A stretch of DNA of 20,983 bases, taken from contig DALTWF010000028.1 of NCBI GenBank assembly GCA_029987235.1, positions 1 to 20,983 on the forward strand, given 5' to 3'. This document shows, one piece after another, positions 1 to 8,305 of this stretch; position 1 is the first letter of the stretch, and every line of letters begins with the position of its first letter. This DNA comes from Methanocorpusculum sp. (GTDB taxonomy: Archaea; Halobacteriota; Methanomicrobia; Methanomicrobiales; Methanocorpusculaceae). The position numbers and the translations under genes are program-made. The notes beneath the pieces were generated by a model. That model ran no database searches and was not told the origin of the DNA. It saw only the letters and a program-made list of their open reading frames with translations.

Positions 1-564
1 CGCGGGAGCATCCTGAGGGCAAAGCCCGAAGGTTTGAGCAAGCCTTTGCTGGTGATGACCCCCCGGAAGAGACCCGTGCCTATCCGCGTCTTCCCCCGCT
101 AAAGCAAAAAAAAACCGCCCGCCCCCTGCGCCACACCTGCGCCGCCCCCGCATTCCGGCAGATATTTTCCCCAACCTCCTTATCCCGACACCCCCTCCGT
201 TTCGCCCGTAGACCCCTTTTCCGCCGGATTTAATTACTGAAAAAAATCGGAAAACGCGCGGATTTTTTTTTTTGGTTTTTGTATGGCTTTAGTCCCTTTT
301 TTCTTTTGGCTTTTTCCCGGGAGGTGTTTATCCGCTTTTTTTTCCACCAAAGCAAAAAAAGAAAAACGGCGGCGCAACCCGATAAAAGCAGAAAAAATAT
401 ACACCCGCCCGCAAAAATACCCTGCGCATTCCCATTCACCCCCACCCTGTTAACACCATACATCAGCCCGGAGTATCTCTTAACTGAGCATATATCCCGT
501 GAGATATCCGTTACTGATATAAACACAGGAAACATATTATAACATCATACGTGGTATTTTACCC
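1..564. other. Left-edge non-coding stretch, no gene assigned
   Basis: No convincing gene is visible here. Bases 1-105 are GC-rich and can fold locally: positions 29-35 pair with 40-46 around a GAGC tetraloop, and GCAAAG at 19-24 pairs with CTTTGC at 44-49 as an alternative. This could be the tail of a structured RNA, or the end of a coding gene, since two plus frames stay open from the edge to stops near 100 and 232. Bases 106-260 are C-rich and featureless. Bases 265-370 are long T and A tracts, typical of archaeal termination regions. ORFs on both strands between 230 and 542 are low-complexity translations of these tracts and look spurious. The last 30 bases hold the promoter of the downstream surface-protein gene. 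Confidence 0.5.
533..542 (+). promoter_or_regulatory. TATA box of the surface-protein gene
   Basis: The sequence CATATTATAA is centred about 27 bases before the ATG at 565. Archaeal TATA boxes lie about 26 bases upstream of the transcription start, so the mRNA would begin at or very near the start codon. There is no Shine-Dalgarno sequence within reach of the ATG (the nearest AGGAA is about 35 bases away), which agrees with leaderless initiation. Confidence 0.5.
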
Positions 565-3500
565 ATGACACTGCAAATGAAAAAAACCGGACGGAAACCT
601 GCATCTGCACTGTTTCCCCAGTCCACAGGAAGATTCTGCGGGGCGCATATCGCATCAGGACTTATACTTATACTGCTTGCTGCGGCAGTACTGGTTTCAG
701 GCGCCTGCGCCGCTGAAGATTTAACCAAAATGACCAGCAGAAACTGGATGAGTTATCTGCCGGATGAAGCAAGTATCGGAGATATTAACATACCCGGAAC
801 AAATGATTCAGCGCTGTTTAATATGGCTGATGCTGAGAGTGTACAAGCGTACGACTTAAATGAACAGTTTGACCGTGGAATACGCTGGTATGAGTTTAGA
901 TATAATAACGCGTATTCTAATAAGAAATATGCGGTAAATTTAGGAAAGGCAAGGACTTATTGTGATTTTGGTATCGTAAAGGATGACTTGTTTACTCGTT
1001 ATGCTTATCAGAAAGGTAAATCAACATCGTTATTTAGGAATCATAATAAAAATCGTTATTTGTTTTTCCGAAACGGAATTTCTGATTTGCTGAATAAAAT
1101 AAAGAACAATCCGTCAGAATTTGTTGTCGTCAGATATGAAGTACTTCAAAAAACAGGTAAAAAGAAGGCAAAACAGCAAATCTATGATAGTATTACAAAG
1201 ATATGCAGAGAGGACCCGCAGCATTTCATGCTGCTTGCGGCAGGAAGTAAATTACCAACAGTTGGTGAGGCACGCGGCCATATAATTTTTATTCTGGAAG
1301 GGTCTCTTCCTGCCTACGTGGGAGATCCTTACATATATGATGATAGTTTCATACCAAGAGAGGGTATGAAAACAAAATTTAATCAGTTAAATAATGTCTG
1401 GAAAAATACACCCGCCCAGGATTATTCGAAGACATATTACCTTAATAAAAAAGATTCAAGTTGTATATATCCGCGCCCGATGATAATGTCTACCTCCTTC
1501 CGCACTACATACTACGATCATGCTTATCATATGACAGAGTATTTATTAGTGAAGATGAACTACCAGAAAGGGAAGTATTACGGAGCTGTTTTATATAACT
1601 ATGACATTGCTCTAGAAACTAAAAAATTATATACGTCAAATATTTTTACCCAGTATATAGACACACCAAAGGAAACACACTACACATACAGCGGCACCGA
1701 CTACACATTCCCGATACCAGCCGGTGCAGACTATGTTAGCGGAACAAAGAAAGCCGCAAATCCCGGAACCTACAAGATAACACTGAAACCAAAGACCGGA
1801 TACCAATGGAAAGACAGCAAAAATTCCATTGCAAAAACAATTACCTGGACCATCGATGAACTCAAGATTCTCAAACCTGAACTGAACAAAACCGTCTTTG
1901 CAGATAACAGCCAGCTGCAGGCACCGTCCCTTATTGACAAAGATACTCATAAAACCCCTGAAGGAACAAAATTCTATAATGTGAATATAACCCGGCAGAG
2001 CAAACCGGGAGACTATACTGTTTCCGTGGAACTGAATAAAAACTACCTTGCAGGAATAAAATGGTCCGACAAAACAACAGCAGACCTGACACTTCCATGG
2101 ACCATTGAACAAACAGTAAAATCAACCACAATTATTCCTGAATTGGAGTCATATAAGTACACATACAACGGAACTCCCAAGACGGTCGTCTTGAAAAACG
2201 ATACAGTTTTCGAAATCACTGCAAACGGAACTGCAACAGATGCAGGAGTTTACTTCGTCACCATCAGTCTAAAACAAGGATACACATGGGAAGACGGAAG
2301 CAAAGACCCGGCTATACTTCCGTGGGTAATCGAACCCCGTCAGGTAACTATACCGAAATTAACACAAGACACCTTCACCTACACCGGCAGCGAAATTATA
2401 CCGGCGCTCAATTACACCAGTGATGACTTTACGATAGTATCAGGAGGAAGCGCAACTGCAGTAAACGATACTGATTATGAAATGATTGTCCGGCTTACTG
2501 ACCAAAAGAACAGCACCTGGTCTGATGGCACAACATCCGATTTATCACTGTACTGGACCATTGATGAAATGGAAATCCCCATTCCGGAACTGAACAAAAC
2601 CTCCTTTGTATACGACGGTACACCAAAGACAGTACAACTCAGTAAGACAAGCCCGCACTATAATCTGACCGGTAATGTTACCGAAATAAATGCATGTGAC
2701 TATTACACTGTCAACGTCACCCTCACAAACTCAACCAACTTCACCTGGTCAGACGGTTCTGCCGACCCAATCTCCCTTGCATGGGCAATCGAACCAGTGC
2801 CGGTTACCTTCCCGACACTTCCGCAAACATCTTATCAGTGGACCGGAACTCCGGTAACACTTGATATCGTCCCTTCATCATACTATACCGCATCCAACAC
2901 AATTGCAAACACCCCGGGCAGATATTCCACGGTATTTACCCTGAATGATGCAGATAATACCGAATGGGTGAATATCCCTGAAGAAGCAGACGGTCTGCTC
3001 AAACTCAATGATGAAAATGAATATGAATTAAAATGGCTTGTCCATGAAAAAGAATCAGAAATTACCTATCGCTCCATGAATGAATCCATGGGAACTGTTA
3101 CCCGTCAGAGCGAAACAATTCCATGGGGTGCTGAAAGCTATTTAGGTTCAACTGCAATTCCAGAAACAGGATATGTTTTCCTCTACTGGAAATCAGCCGG
3201 CAACGAAGATTTCATTTCATTAGACCCGGAAATTGAACTTGACGAGGAATTCGGGTCATATGCAGCCAACACCTACACTGCAGTCTTTGGAACCTCAAAA
3301 CTGACAGTCGAATCTGTTGATGGGTATGTAGTATTTGATGAAGATGAAGATAATGAAGAATTTGATAAAGCGGATGGTGTCATCGTATTAGATTCAGCAT
3401 CAAGAGATATTCTAGACGGTATCAATTTAATTCAGATGGATAATATTAACGGAAGTGCTACTATAGACCGGCACAATGCGATTGGCAAAGACATCCCGGT

Positions 3501-4503
3501 GCAGCACCAGGGTTATTCAGTCAGAACAATTGGCACAATTGGAATTACTGCAGCGATTAACAAAATTGATAATGAGTGTCCGACGTCATCACTGATACTG
3601 TCTCTGACCTTCGACACAAAAGAAACGGCTGATGCAAATGCTGACAAAGTGAAATTCCATCTTTATAATTCTCAGACAAATTCATGGAACTCTGAGCCGC
3701 TTTACTCAGACTATAATTTTGACGGTTTAGATGAAGATAATGAGACGGTTATTTACAGAATTGTTTTAGACACATACGGACCAATTGCAATAACCCTGGA
3801 AACACCACTGCCGGAGCCGAAACCGACACAAATCCACGCATCCTCCGGCGGCTCAGGCGACACCGGTGCAGGCAATTACAACTACTACCCAAGACAGGCC
3901 GACGGAAAGGCGGGAACCATTGACTTCGGCACCAGCAAGACGGTAAAATCCGTTACCCTCCCCGAAGGCGTCAAAGGCGAAGTAACACTTGTTGCCAAAT
4001 CCACTGTTCCCGCCCCGGCAGGATACAACACCCACTCAGTCTTCGAAATCAACATCCCGAACTATCCTGAGGGACAGCAAGCAGTCATCGAATTCAGTAT
4101 TGACCTCAACACCCTTGCCAAAGAAGGAAAGACACCTGCAGACGTCGGACTCCTCCATGGAGACACAACATCATGGGACGCATCAACCCTTCCAACTACA
4201 TACTCCGTTGAAGGAAAGAAAGCGGTTTATCACGCAACAACAACCTCATTCAGTCCGTTTGCAATTGTCTACTCAGAAGGCGCCGCAGTCCCGGAAAATG
4301 AAGAATCAGCAGCATCTGTTGTCCCGGAGTACGACCCGACACTGGACGAAACAAAACAGACACCCGCCCCCGCACAGACCGCAGAAACAAAGCAGACTTT
4401 AGCACCATCCGCCGCGCAGGCGAAAGCAGCAGCAAGCCCGCTAATGCTTCCCGGACTCCTTGCAGGACTCGCAGCGGCTCTTGTCTTCAGCAGAAGAGAG
4501 TAA
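565..4503 (+). CDS. Secreted surface protein with PI-PLC-like domain, repeats and C-terminal anchor
   Basis: This is a 1312-residue exported protein. Residues 29-50 form a signal peptide ending CAA-E. Residues about 60-365 resemble the phosphatidylinositol-specific phospholipase C X domain: WMSYLPDEASI, INIPGTNDS, QFDRGIRWYEFR, a conserved-looking NNPSEFVVV strand and GEARGHIIFIL. The catalytic His of the family motif GTHDS reads Asn80, and the second catalytic His-Gly is also not visible, so it is probably an inactive or ligand-binding version. Six repeats of about 60-85 residues follow (about 370-830), each ending W-x-I or a variant and containing YTYxGTP-like and WSDG motifs (MBG/YDG-like). 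Then comes an InlB/bacterial-repeat-like unit (GYVFLYW...YTAVF), an acidic stretch, and a domain ending FSPFAIVYS that resembles the archaeal PGF-pre-PGF domain. A Pro/Ala/Thr linker leads to SPLMLPGLLAGL, a hydrophobic stretch and SRRE, a tripartite sorting-type tail. The start at 565 is chosen from the TATA spacing; the in-frame ATG at 577 is the alternative. Confidence 0.8.
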   Translation: MTLQMKKTGRKPASALFPQSTGRFCGAHIASGLILILLAAAVLVSGACAAEDLTKMTSRNWMSYLPDEASIGDINIPGTNDSALFNMADAESVQAYDLNEQFDRGIRWYEFRYNNAYSNKKYAVNLGKARTYCDFGIVKDDLFTRYAYQKGKSTSLFRNHNKNRYLFFRNGISDLLNKIKNNPSEFVVVRYEVLQKTGKKKAKQQIYDSITKICREDPQHFMLLAAGSKLPTVGEARGHIIFILEGSLPAYVGDPYIYDDSFIPREGMKTKFNQLNNVWKNTPAQDYSKTYYLNKKDSSCIYPRPMIMSTSFRTTYYDHAYHMTEYLLVKMNYQKGKYYGAVLYNYDIALETKKLYTSNIFTQYIDTPKETHYTYSGTDYTFPIPAGADYVSGTKKAANPGTYKITLKPKTGYQWKDSKNSIAKTITWTIDELKILKPELNKTVFADNSQLQAPSLIDKDTHKTPEGTKFYNVNITRQSKPGDYTVSVELNKNYLAGIKWSDKTTADLTLPWTIEQTVKSTTIIPELESYKYTYNGTPKTVVLKNDTVFEITANGTATDAGVYFVTISLKQGYTWEDGSKDPAILPWVIEPRQVTIPKLTQDTFTYTGSEIIPALNYTSDDFTIVSGGSATAVNDTDYEMIVRLTDQKNSTWSDGTTSDLSLYWTIDEMEIPIPELNKTSFVYDGTPKTVQLSKTSPHYNLTGNVTEINACDYYTVNVTLTNSTNFTWSDGSADPISLAWAIEPVPVTFPTLPQTSYQWTGTPVTLDIVPSSYYTASNTIANTPGRYSTVFTLNDADNTEWVNIPEEADGLLKLNDENEYELKWLVHEKESEITYRSMNESMGTVTRQSETIPWGAESYLGSTAIPETGYVFLYWKSAGNEDFISLDPEIELDEEFGSYAANTYTAVFGTSKLTVESVDGYVVFDEDEDNEEFDKADGVIVLDSASRDILDGINLIQMDNINGSATIDRHNAIGKDIPVQHQGYSVRTIGTIGITAAINKIDNECPTSSLILSLTFDTKETADANADKVKFHLYNSQTNSWNSEPLYSDYNFDGLDEDNETVIYRIVLDTYGPIAITLETPLPEPKPTQIHASSGGSGDTGAGNYNYYPRQADGKAGTIDFGTSKTVKSVTLPEGVKGEVTLVAKSTVPAPAGYNTHSVFEINIPNYPEGQQAVIEFSIDLNTLAKEGKTPADVGLLHGDTTSWDASTLPTTYSVEGKKAVYHATTTSFSPFAIVYSEGAAVPENEESAASVVPEYDPTLDETKQTPAPAQTAETKQTLAPSAAQAKAAASPLMLPGLLAGLAAALVFSRRE

Positions 4504-4507
4504 TCAC

Positions 4508-4530
4508 TTTCTTTTTTTCATTTTATTTTT
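4508..4530 (+). terminator. Oligo-T termination tract after the surface-protein gene
   Basis: Several T runs (T7, T4, T5) begin within five bases of the TAA stop. Archaeal RNA polymerase terminates on oligo-U without needing a hairpin. The 164-base gap to the convergent prsW-like gene is entirely low-complexity T/A/C sequence and holds no ORF. Confidence 0.45.
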
Positions 4531-4532
4531 AC

Positions 4533-4641
4533 GTCACTCACTTTTTTCAACCCGCAAAAAAACCCGCTGACACATTTCAATCCCCAAAAAAAGTCACCGG
4601 CCAAAACCCGCACCCAAAAAAAAGTCACTCACATTTTTTCG
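4533..4641. repeat. Short motif GTCACTCAC(A)TTTTTTC, two copies
   Basis: The 18-mer GTCACTCACTTTTTTCAA occurs at 4533-4550, and a near copy, GTCACTCACATTTTTTCG, at 4624-4641. The exact 18-mer recurs at 13976-13993 in the other convergent intergenic region of this window. Its function is unknown. The position between convergent gene ends suggests a termination or 3'-end element. Confidence 0.5.
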
Positions 4642-4667
4642 TCACAAAACAAACTCACCGGCTTTAT

Positions 4668-5324
4668 TCACCCCCCAAAATTACCCCCCTCCCTCATTTT
4701 GAAATGATACAAAAGGAACAGATACACCAGAGCAACACAGACCGGCAGGAAATACCCGACATACGGCCAGAACCCGAGACCATTGACAAGAAGATTATAG
4801 ATTGAATGCATCGAAATCGAAACTGACAACATCCCGACCGCACCAAGCATTAACGTAATCCTCGAACGCGAGATAAACACCAGAGCCGCAGCCAGAATTG
4901 ACACCGTCATTGCATGCATAATACCGGTAGAAAAACCCCTCACAAGAATGAACACAATATCATCCGTACCATATGCAAACAGATACTGAATATTTTCAAT
5001 AGTTGCAAACCCGACACCGACAGCAACACCAAGCCCGATAATCGTCTTGAAATCCGGCTTCACCAGCAGGAAGAAAATAATAACCGGCAGCGCCTTGAGC
5101 ATCTCCTCAACCAATGGAGCAACATACAGCGCCGTTTCAAAATCCGAAGCCCTGCACATCTCAGCAACAAGACTGTTAAACACCCCCGAAAGGTCTGCAG
5201 ACAAGATACCGAACAACAGGAACAAAATCAACAGACGCGACTTTTTCTCCTGCTGGATAAACAGCATCAGAAGAAGCGGCGCAGCAATACAAAGCGAAAC
5301 ATAAAACGCATTCAGCATTCGCAC
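4668..5324 (-). CDS. PrsW-family intramembrane protease
   Basis: This 218-residue polytopic membrane protein carries all the recognisable PrsW (PF13367) motifs. They are VEEMLK with Glu73-Glu74, GVGFATIENIQY with Glu110-Asn111, RGFSTGIMHAM with Arg129 and His137, and MHSIYN with His173 and Asn177. PrsW proteins are membrane-embedded endopeptidases related to the CPBP/Abi group; in Bacillus, PrsW cleaves an anti-sigma factor. Here the substrate is unknown and no anti-sigma gene is nearby. About seven hydrophobic segments are visible, with a short basic loop EKKSR after the first. The start overlaps the end of the upstream membrane-protein gene by 13 bases on the same strand, so the two are very probably co-transcribed and translationally coupled. 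The gene faces the surface-protein gene tail to tail. Confidence 0.85.
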   Translation of the reverse strand: MRMLNAFYVSLCIAAPLLLMLFIQQEKKSRLLILFLLFGILSADLSGVFNSLVAEMCRASDFETALYVAPLVEEMLKALPVIIFFLLVKPDFKTIIGLGVAVGVGFATIENIQYLFAYGTDDIVFILVRGFSTGIMHAMTVSILAAALVFISRSRITLMLGAVGMLSVSISMHSIYNLLVNGLGFWPYVGYFLPVCVALVYLFLLYHFKMREGGNFGG

Positions 5325-6052
5325 TCACTCCTCGAAATAATAAGCGCTGCCGGAATATAGAATAAATAAATACAGATACTCAGCGACTCAAGAATATACA
5401 CACCGATCCCAATCGATTCCCCAAGACCGGTCTGCCATATCAGAGCCAGCACACACTGGGCAAAATACAGAATCAGGAAATACAGATACGTTCTGCGCAG
5501 CGTTTTCTCCGCAAAAAGCCGTAAGGCAAACCAGAGAGACGGCAGGAGAAACAGGACCAGTATAATCATATTTACTGCAGGACACAAACCCGACACTGCA
5601 AGAAAAACTGCTGATGCAATCAGAACAAGGCAACCCAGAACCGGAAATGCAAGATGCATCCGGCGTTTATCCTTCGGCACATTCTCAAAATAAATACATC
5701 CGCAGTATGCCCCGAGGAAAAGAAACAGACCGAGATAAGATATATTGGCACTGTCAACCAGCCAGTACGTAAAAATACCCCTTACCAGATAATGCAGGAG
5801 TTCATATACTGTTCCGATAAATACGGCAATCAGTGCAAAGGCAAAGGCAATGCTTGAAGGCGTCTTTTTCTTTACAGCTACGAAAACAGCCCCCGCTGCT
5901 GCTGCAAACAGGATTGGCGGCAGGACTTCCAGCTGAATAAGATAGAGATTATCCGGGATGAAAACCGCACCTGCTATCGTTAAGAGAAGAATGATAACTG
6001 ACAGAACCGAGGCTGCCAGGGTGATGGTTTTTGTCAGGGAACGGGTGTTCAT
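5312..6052 (-). CDS. Polytopic membrane protein of unknown function, paired with PrsW-like protease
   Basis: This 246-residue protein consists almost entirely of hydrophobic segments, about eight by eye: near 10-32, 40-60, 68-92, 98-121, 132-153, 158-178, 187-209 and 215-240. Short charged loops (KKKTPSS, NVPKDKRRMH, AEKTLRRTY) separate them. I do not recognise a family. No enzyme motif, Cys/His cluster or soluble domain is visible. It is the first gene of a two-gene minus-strand unit, and its 3' end overlaps the PrsW-like gene by 13 bases, so a partner, regulator or substrate role is plausible but inferred. The ATG at 6052 is the first in frame, about 34 bases downstream of a TATA-like sequence. 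Confidence 0.75.
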   Translation of the reverse strand: MNTRSLTKTITLAASVLSVIILLLTIAGAVFIPDNLYLIQLEVLPPILFAAAAGAVFVAVKKKTPSSIAFAFALIAVFIGTVYELLHYLVRGIFTYWLVDSANISYLGLFLFLGAYCGCIYFENVPKDKRRMHLAFPVLGCLVLIASAVFLAVSGLCPAVNMIILVLFLLPSLWFALRLFAEKTLRRTYLYFLILYFAQCVLALIWQTGLGESIGIGVYILESLSICIYLFYIPAALIISRSECEC

Positions 6053-6082
6053 AACGGATTTTGCAATATTATAGATTTGCTG

Positions 6083-6090
6083 TATAATAA
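6083..6090 (-). promoter_or_regulatory. TATA-like box of the membrane-protein/PrsW pair
   Basis: On the minus strand this reads TTATTATA, centred about 34 bases upstream of the ATG at 6052, which predicts a transcript with a leader of only a few bases. A second AT-rich candidate (CTATAATATTG) lies at about 6064-6074 but is too close for a leaderless start. Confidence 0.35.
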
Positions 6091-6167
6091 TTTGTTTTTA
6101 TCGGAGACAGCCCCCCCCGTTCAAACCCTACATTTACTTACCTGTTCAAAACCAATACATAATCACC

Positions 6168-8303
6168 ATGCCGGATACCCCCGAACCCATAGACCGTACC
6201 GAGGAATGGGGCACCTTCCTCAAAAAGAAATACAAAACCGAATTAAATAAAATATCCCGCGAATACCCAAGCAACCGCTCCCTTGAACTCCAGTGCGACA
6301 TCCTTGAAAAATACGGCAAGTCCGGCAAATTCCTCGCAGACGACCTCCTCGAACACCCGGGAAAAACCCTTGAAGACATCAAAGACGCAATACGCACCTA
6401 CCACCTAATAGCAGTCAAAGACAACGAAGGAAACGATATCTCAGACGAAGCAGTTAAAAAAATCAATATCCGCTTCACCCACCTCCCCAGAAAAATAAAA
6501 ATCCGCGACATCCGCTCCGAACACATCGGCACCTTCATCAGCATAGAAGGCATTATCCGCCGCGTTACCGAAGTGCGCCCCCGCCTTGTCCGCGGCGCCT
6601 TTATATGTCCTGTGGGACACATAACCTATCTTGAACAAAGTTACGGAAGTTACAAAGAACCCGAAGTCTGCGGCAATGCCGAATGTACCCAGAAACACCT
6701 CGAACTTGTTCTTGCAAAATCAACCTTCATCGACTCCCAGAAACTCAGAATCCAGGAAACCCCCGAAGGACTCCGCGGCGGCGAACAGCCCCAGAACTTT
6801 GATATCGACTGTGTTGATGATATATGCGGAAAAGTATCACCCGGTGACCGTGTTATTATCAACGGCATTCTCCGAAGCGTGCAGCGCGTAGTCGGTGGTC
6901 AGAAAAGTACCGTCTTTGACCTCTACCTTGAATGCAACTCCATAGAAATCTCCGTCAAGGAATTTGAAGAAGTCAACATCACCGACGAAGACGAAAAGCA
7001 GATTAAAAAATTAGCAAAAGACCCCGACATTTACCGCAAAATCTCAAGCTCCATAGCACCGGTTATCTACGGTCTTGAAAAGGAAAAGGAAGCCATTATG
7101 CTTCAGCTCTTCGGCGGGGTCGCAAAAGAGATGCCGGACGGAAGCACACTTCGCGGTGATATTCATGTGCTTTTAGTCGGTGACCCGGGTATTGCAAAGT
7201 CCCAGCTGCTGCGGTATGTCATTAAACTTGCCCCCCGCGGCATATACACCTCGGGCAAATCCGCCTCATCCGCAGGTCTGACTGCAGCAGCCGTCAAAGA
7301 TGATTTGGAGGGCGGTCGCTGGACGCTTGAAGCAGGAGCCCTTGTTCTTGCCGACAAAGGACTTGCCGCAGTCGATGAAATGGACAAAATGCAGAAGGAA
7401 GACCGTTCCTCCCTTCACGAAGCAATGGAACAGCAGTCTATTTCCGTCGCCAAAGCCGGCATCAGCGCAACCCTTCGTACCCGCTGCTGTTTACTTGGCG
7501 CCGCAAACCCGAAACTCGGGCGATTCGATGAGTACACAAGTATTTCCGAACAGGTCAATATGCCCCCGTCGCTTCTCTCGCGTTTTGACCTCATCTTTAT
7601 TATGAAGGATGAGCCGAACAAAAACCGTGACCTGGCAATTGCAAACCACATCCTGAAATCACATTCGGTCGGCGAAAAAATCATGCACCATCAGAGAAAG
7701 CCGATTGAAGGTGCGGATGAAGAGTATTTCAAAAAGGAACTTGCTCCGGTAACAGCCGAAATCGATGCAACCCTGCTGCGCAAATACCTTGCGTATGCGA
7801 AACGGAACTGTTTCCCGCTTTTGTCTCCTGAAGCAAATGATGTCTTGGTCAAATTTTATACCGAACTGCGTGATGTTGCCTCCGGAGATGAAAACAAGGA
7901 CAAACCGGTCCCTGTCACCGCCCGTCAGCTTGAAGCGCTGGTGCGTCTTGCCGAGGCAAGCGCACGCGTGCGGCTTTCTGACGAAATCACCCTCGAAGAT
8001 GCAAAACGGATTGTGGATATTGTAAGAACCTGTCTTGAACAGGTTGCCTATGACCCGAAAACAGGAAAATTTGATATTGACAAAATAATGGCAAGCACAT
8101 CATCCAGCGGACGGCAGTTACTCAGGAATATCAAAGAGTTTCTGCGTTCTCTGCCGAAGGATACACCGATTAAGCGCGATGATTTAATCCGTGACCTTGT
8201 TGCAAAGAAATTCACTGAAGATGAAATAAATAAAACAATTGAACAGCTCTCACGTGACGGAGAAATAATAATCCGCAACGATAAAACAATTAAGGTAATC
8301 TAA
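6168..8303 (+). CDS. mcm: MCM replicative DNA helicase
   Basis: This is a 711-residue homologue of the archaeal minichromosome maintenance helicase, which forms the ring that unwinds DNA at the replication fork. The N-terminal domain carries a zinc site with ligands Cys147, His151, Cys168 and Cys173 (CPVGH...CGNAEC), where many relatives have CxxC. The AAA+ core shows Walker A GDPGIAKS (338-345), Walker B LAAVDEMDKM (399-408), sensor-1 Asn in GAANPK (about 447) and the arginine finger in LLSRFD (Arg472). The last 70 residues or so look like the usual C-terminal winged helix. Length is typical for the family, with no sign of an intein. A weak TATA-like sequence lies at about 6128-6140. It heads a tight plus-strand cluster: only two bases separate its stop from mptD. 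Confidence 0.97.
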   Translation: MPDTPEPIDRTEEWGTFLKKKYKTELNKISREYPSNRSLELQCDILEKYGKSGKFLADDLLEHPGKTLEDIKDAIRTYHLIAVKDNEGNDISDEAVKKINIRFTHLPRKIKIRDIRSEHIGTFISIEGIIRRVTEVRPRLVRGAFICPVGHITYLEQSYGSYKEPEVCGNAECTQKHLELVLAKSTFIDSQKLRIQETPEGLRGGEQPQNFDIDCVDDICGKVSPGDRVIINGILRSVQRVVGGQKSTVFDLYLECNSIEISVKEFEEVNITDEDEKQIKKLAKDPDIYRKISSSIAPVIYGLEKEKEAIMLQLFGGVAKEMPDGSTLRGDIHVLLVGDPGIAKSQLLRYVIKLAPRGIYTSGKSASSAGLTAAAVKDDLEGGRWTLEAGALVLADKGLAAVDEMDKMQKEDRSSLHEAMEQQSISVAKAGISATLRTRCCLLGAANPKLGRFDEYTSISEQVNMPPSLLSRFDLIFIMKDEPNKNRDLAIANHILKSHSVGEKIMHHQRKPIEGADEEYFKKELAPVTAEIDATLLRKYLAYAKRNCFPLLSPEANDVLVKFYTELRDVASGDENKDKPVPVTARQLEALVRLAEASARVRLSDEITLEDAKRIVDIVRTCLEQVAYDPKTGKFDIDKIMASTSSSGRQLLRNIKEFLRSLPKDTPIKRDDLIRDLVAKKFTEDEINKTIEQLSRDGEIIIRNDKTIKVI

Positions 8304-8305
8304 CT

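Noticed and set aside
1..232. Open plus-strand frames running in from the left edge
   Set aside because: Two different frames are open with Arg/Pro-rich translations; neither shows a recognisable protein end, so no partial gene is called.
230..542. Overlapping ORFs on both strands in the T/A-tract region, one with a membrane-like segment
   Set aside because: They are translations of poly-T/poly-A tracts on opposite strands, without ribosome site, promoter or protein-like composition.
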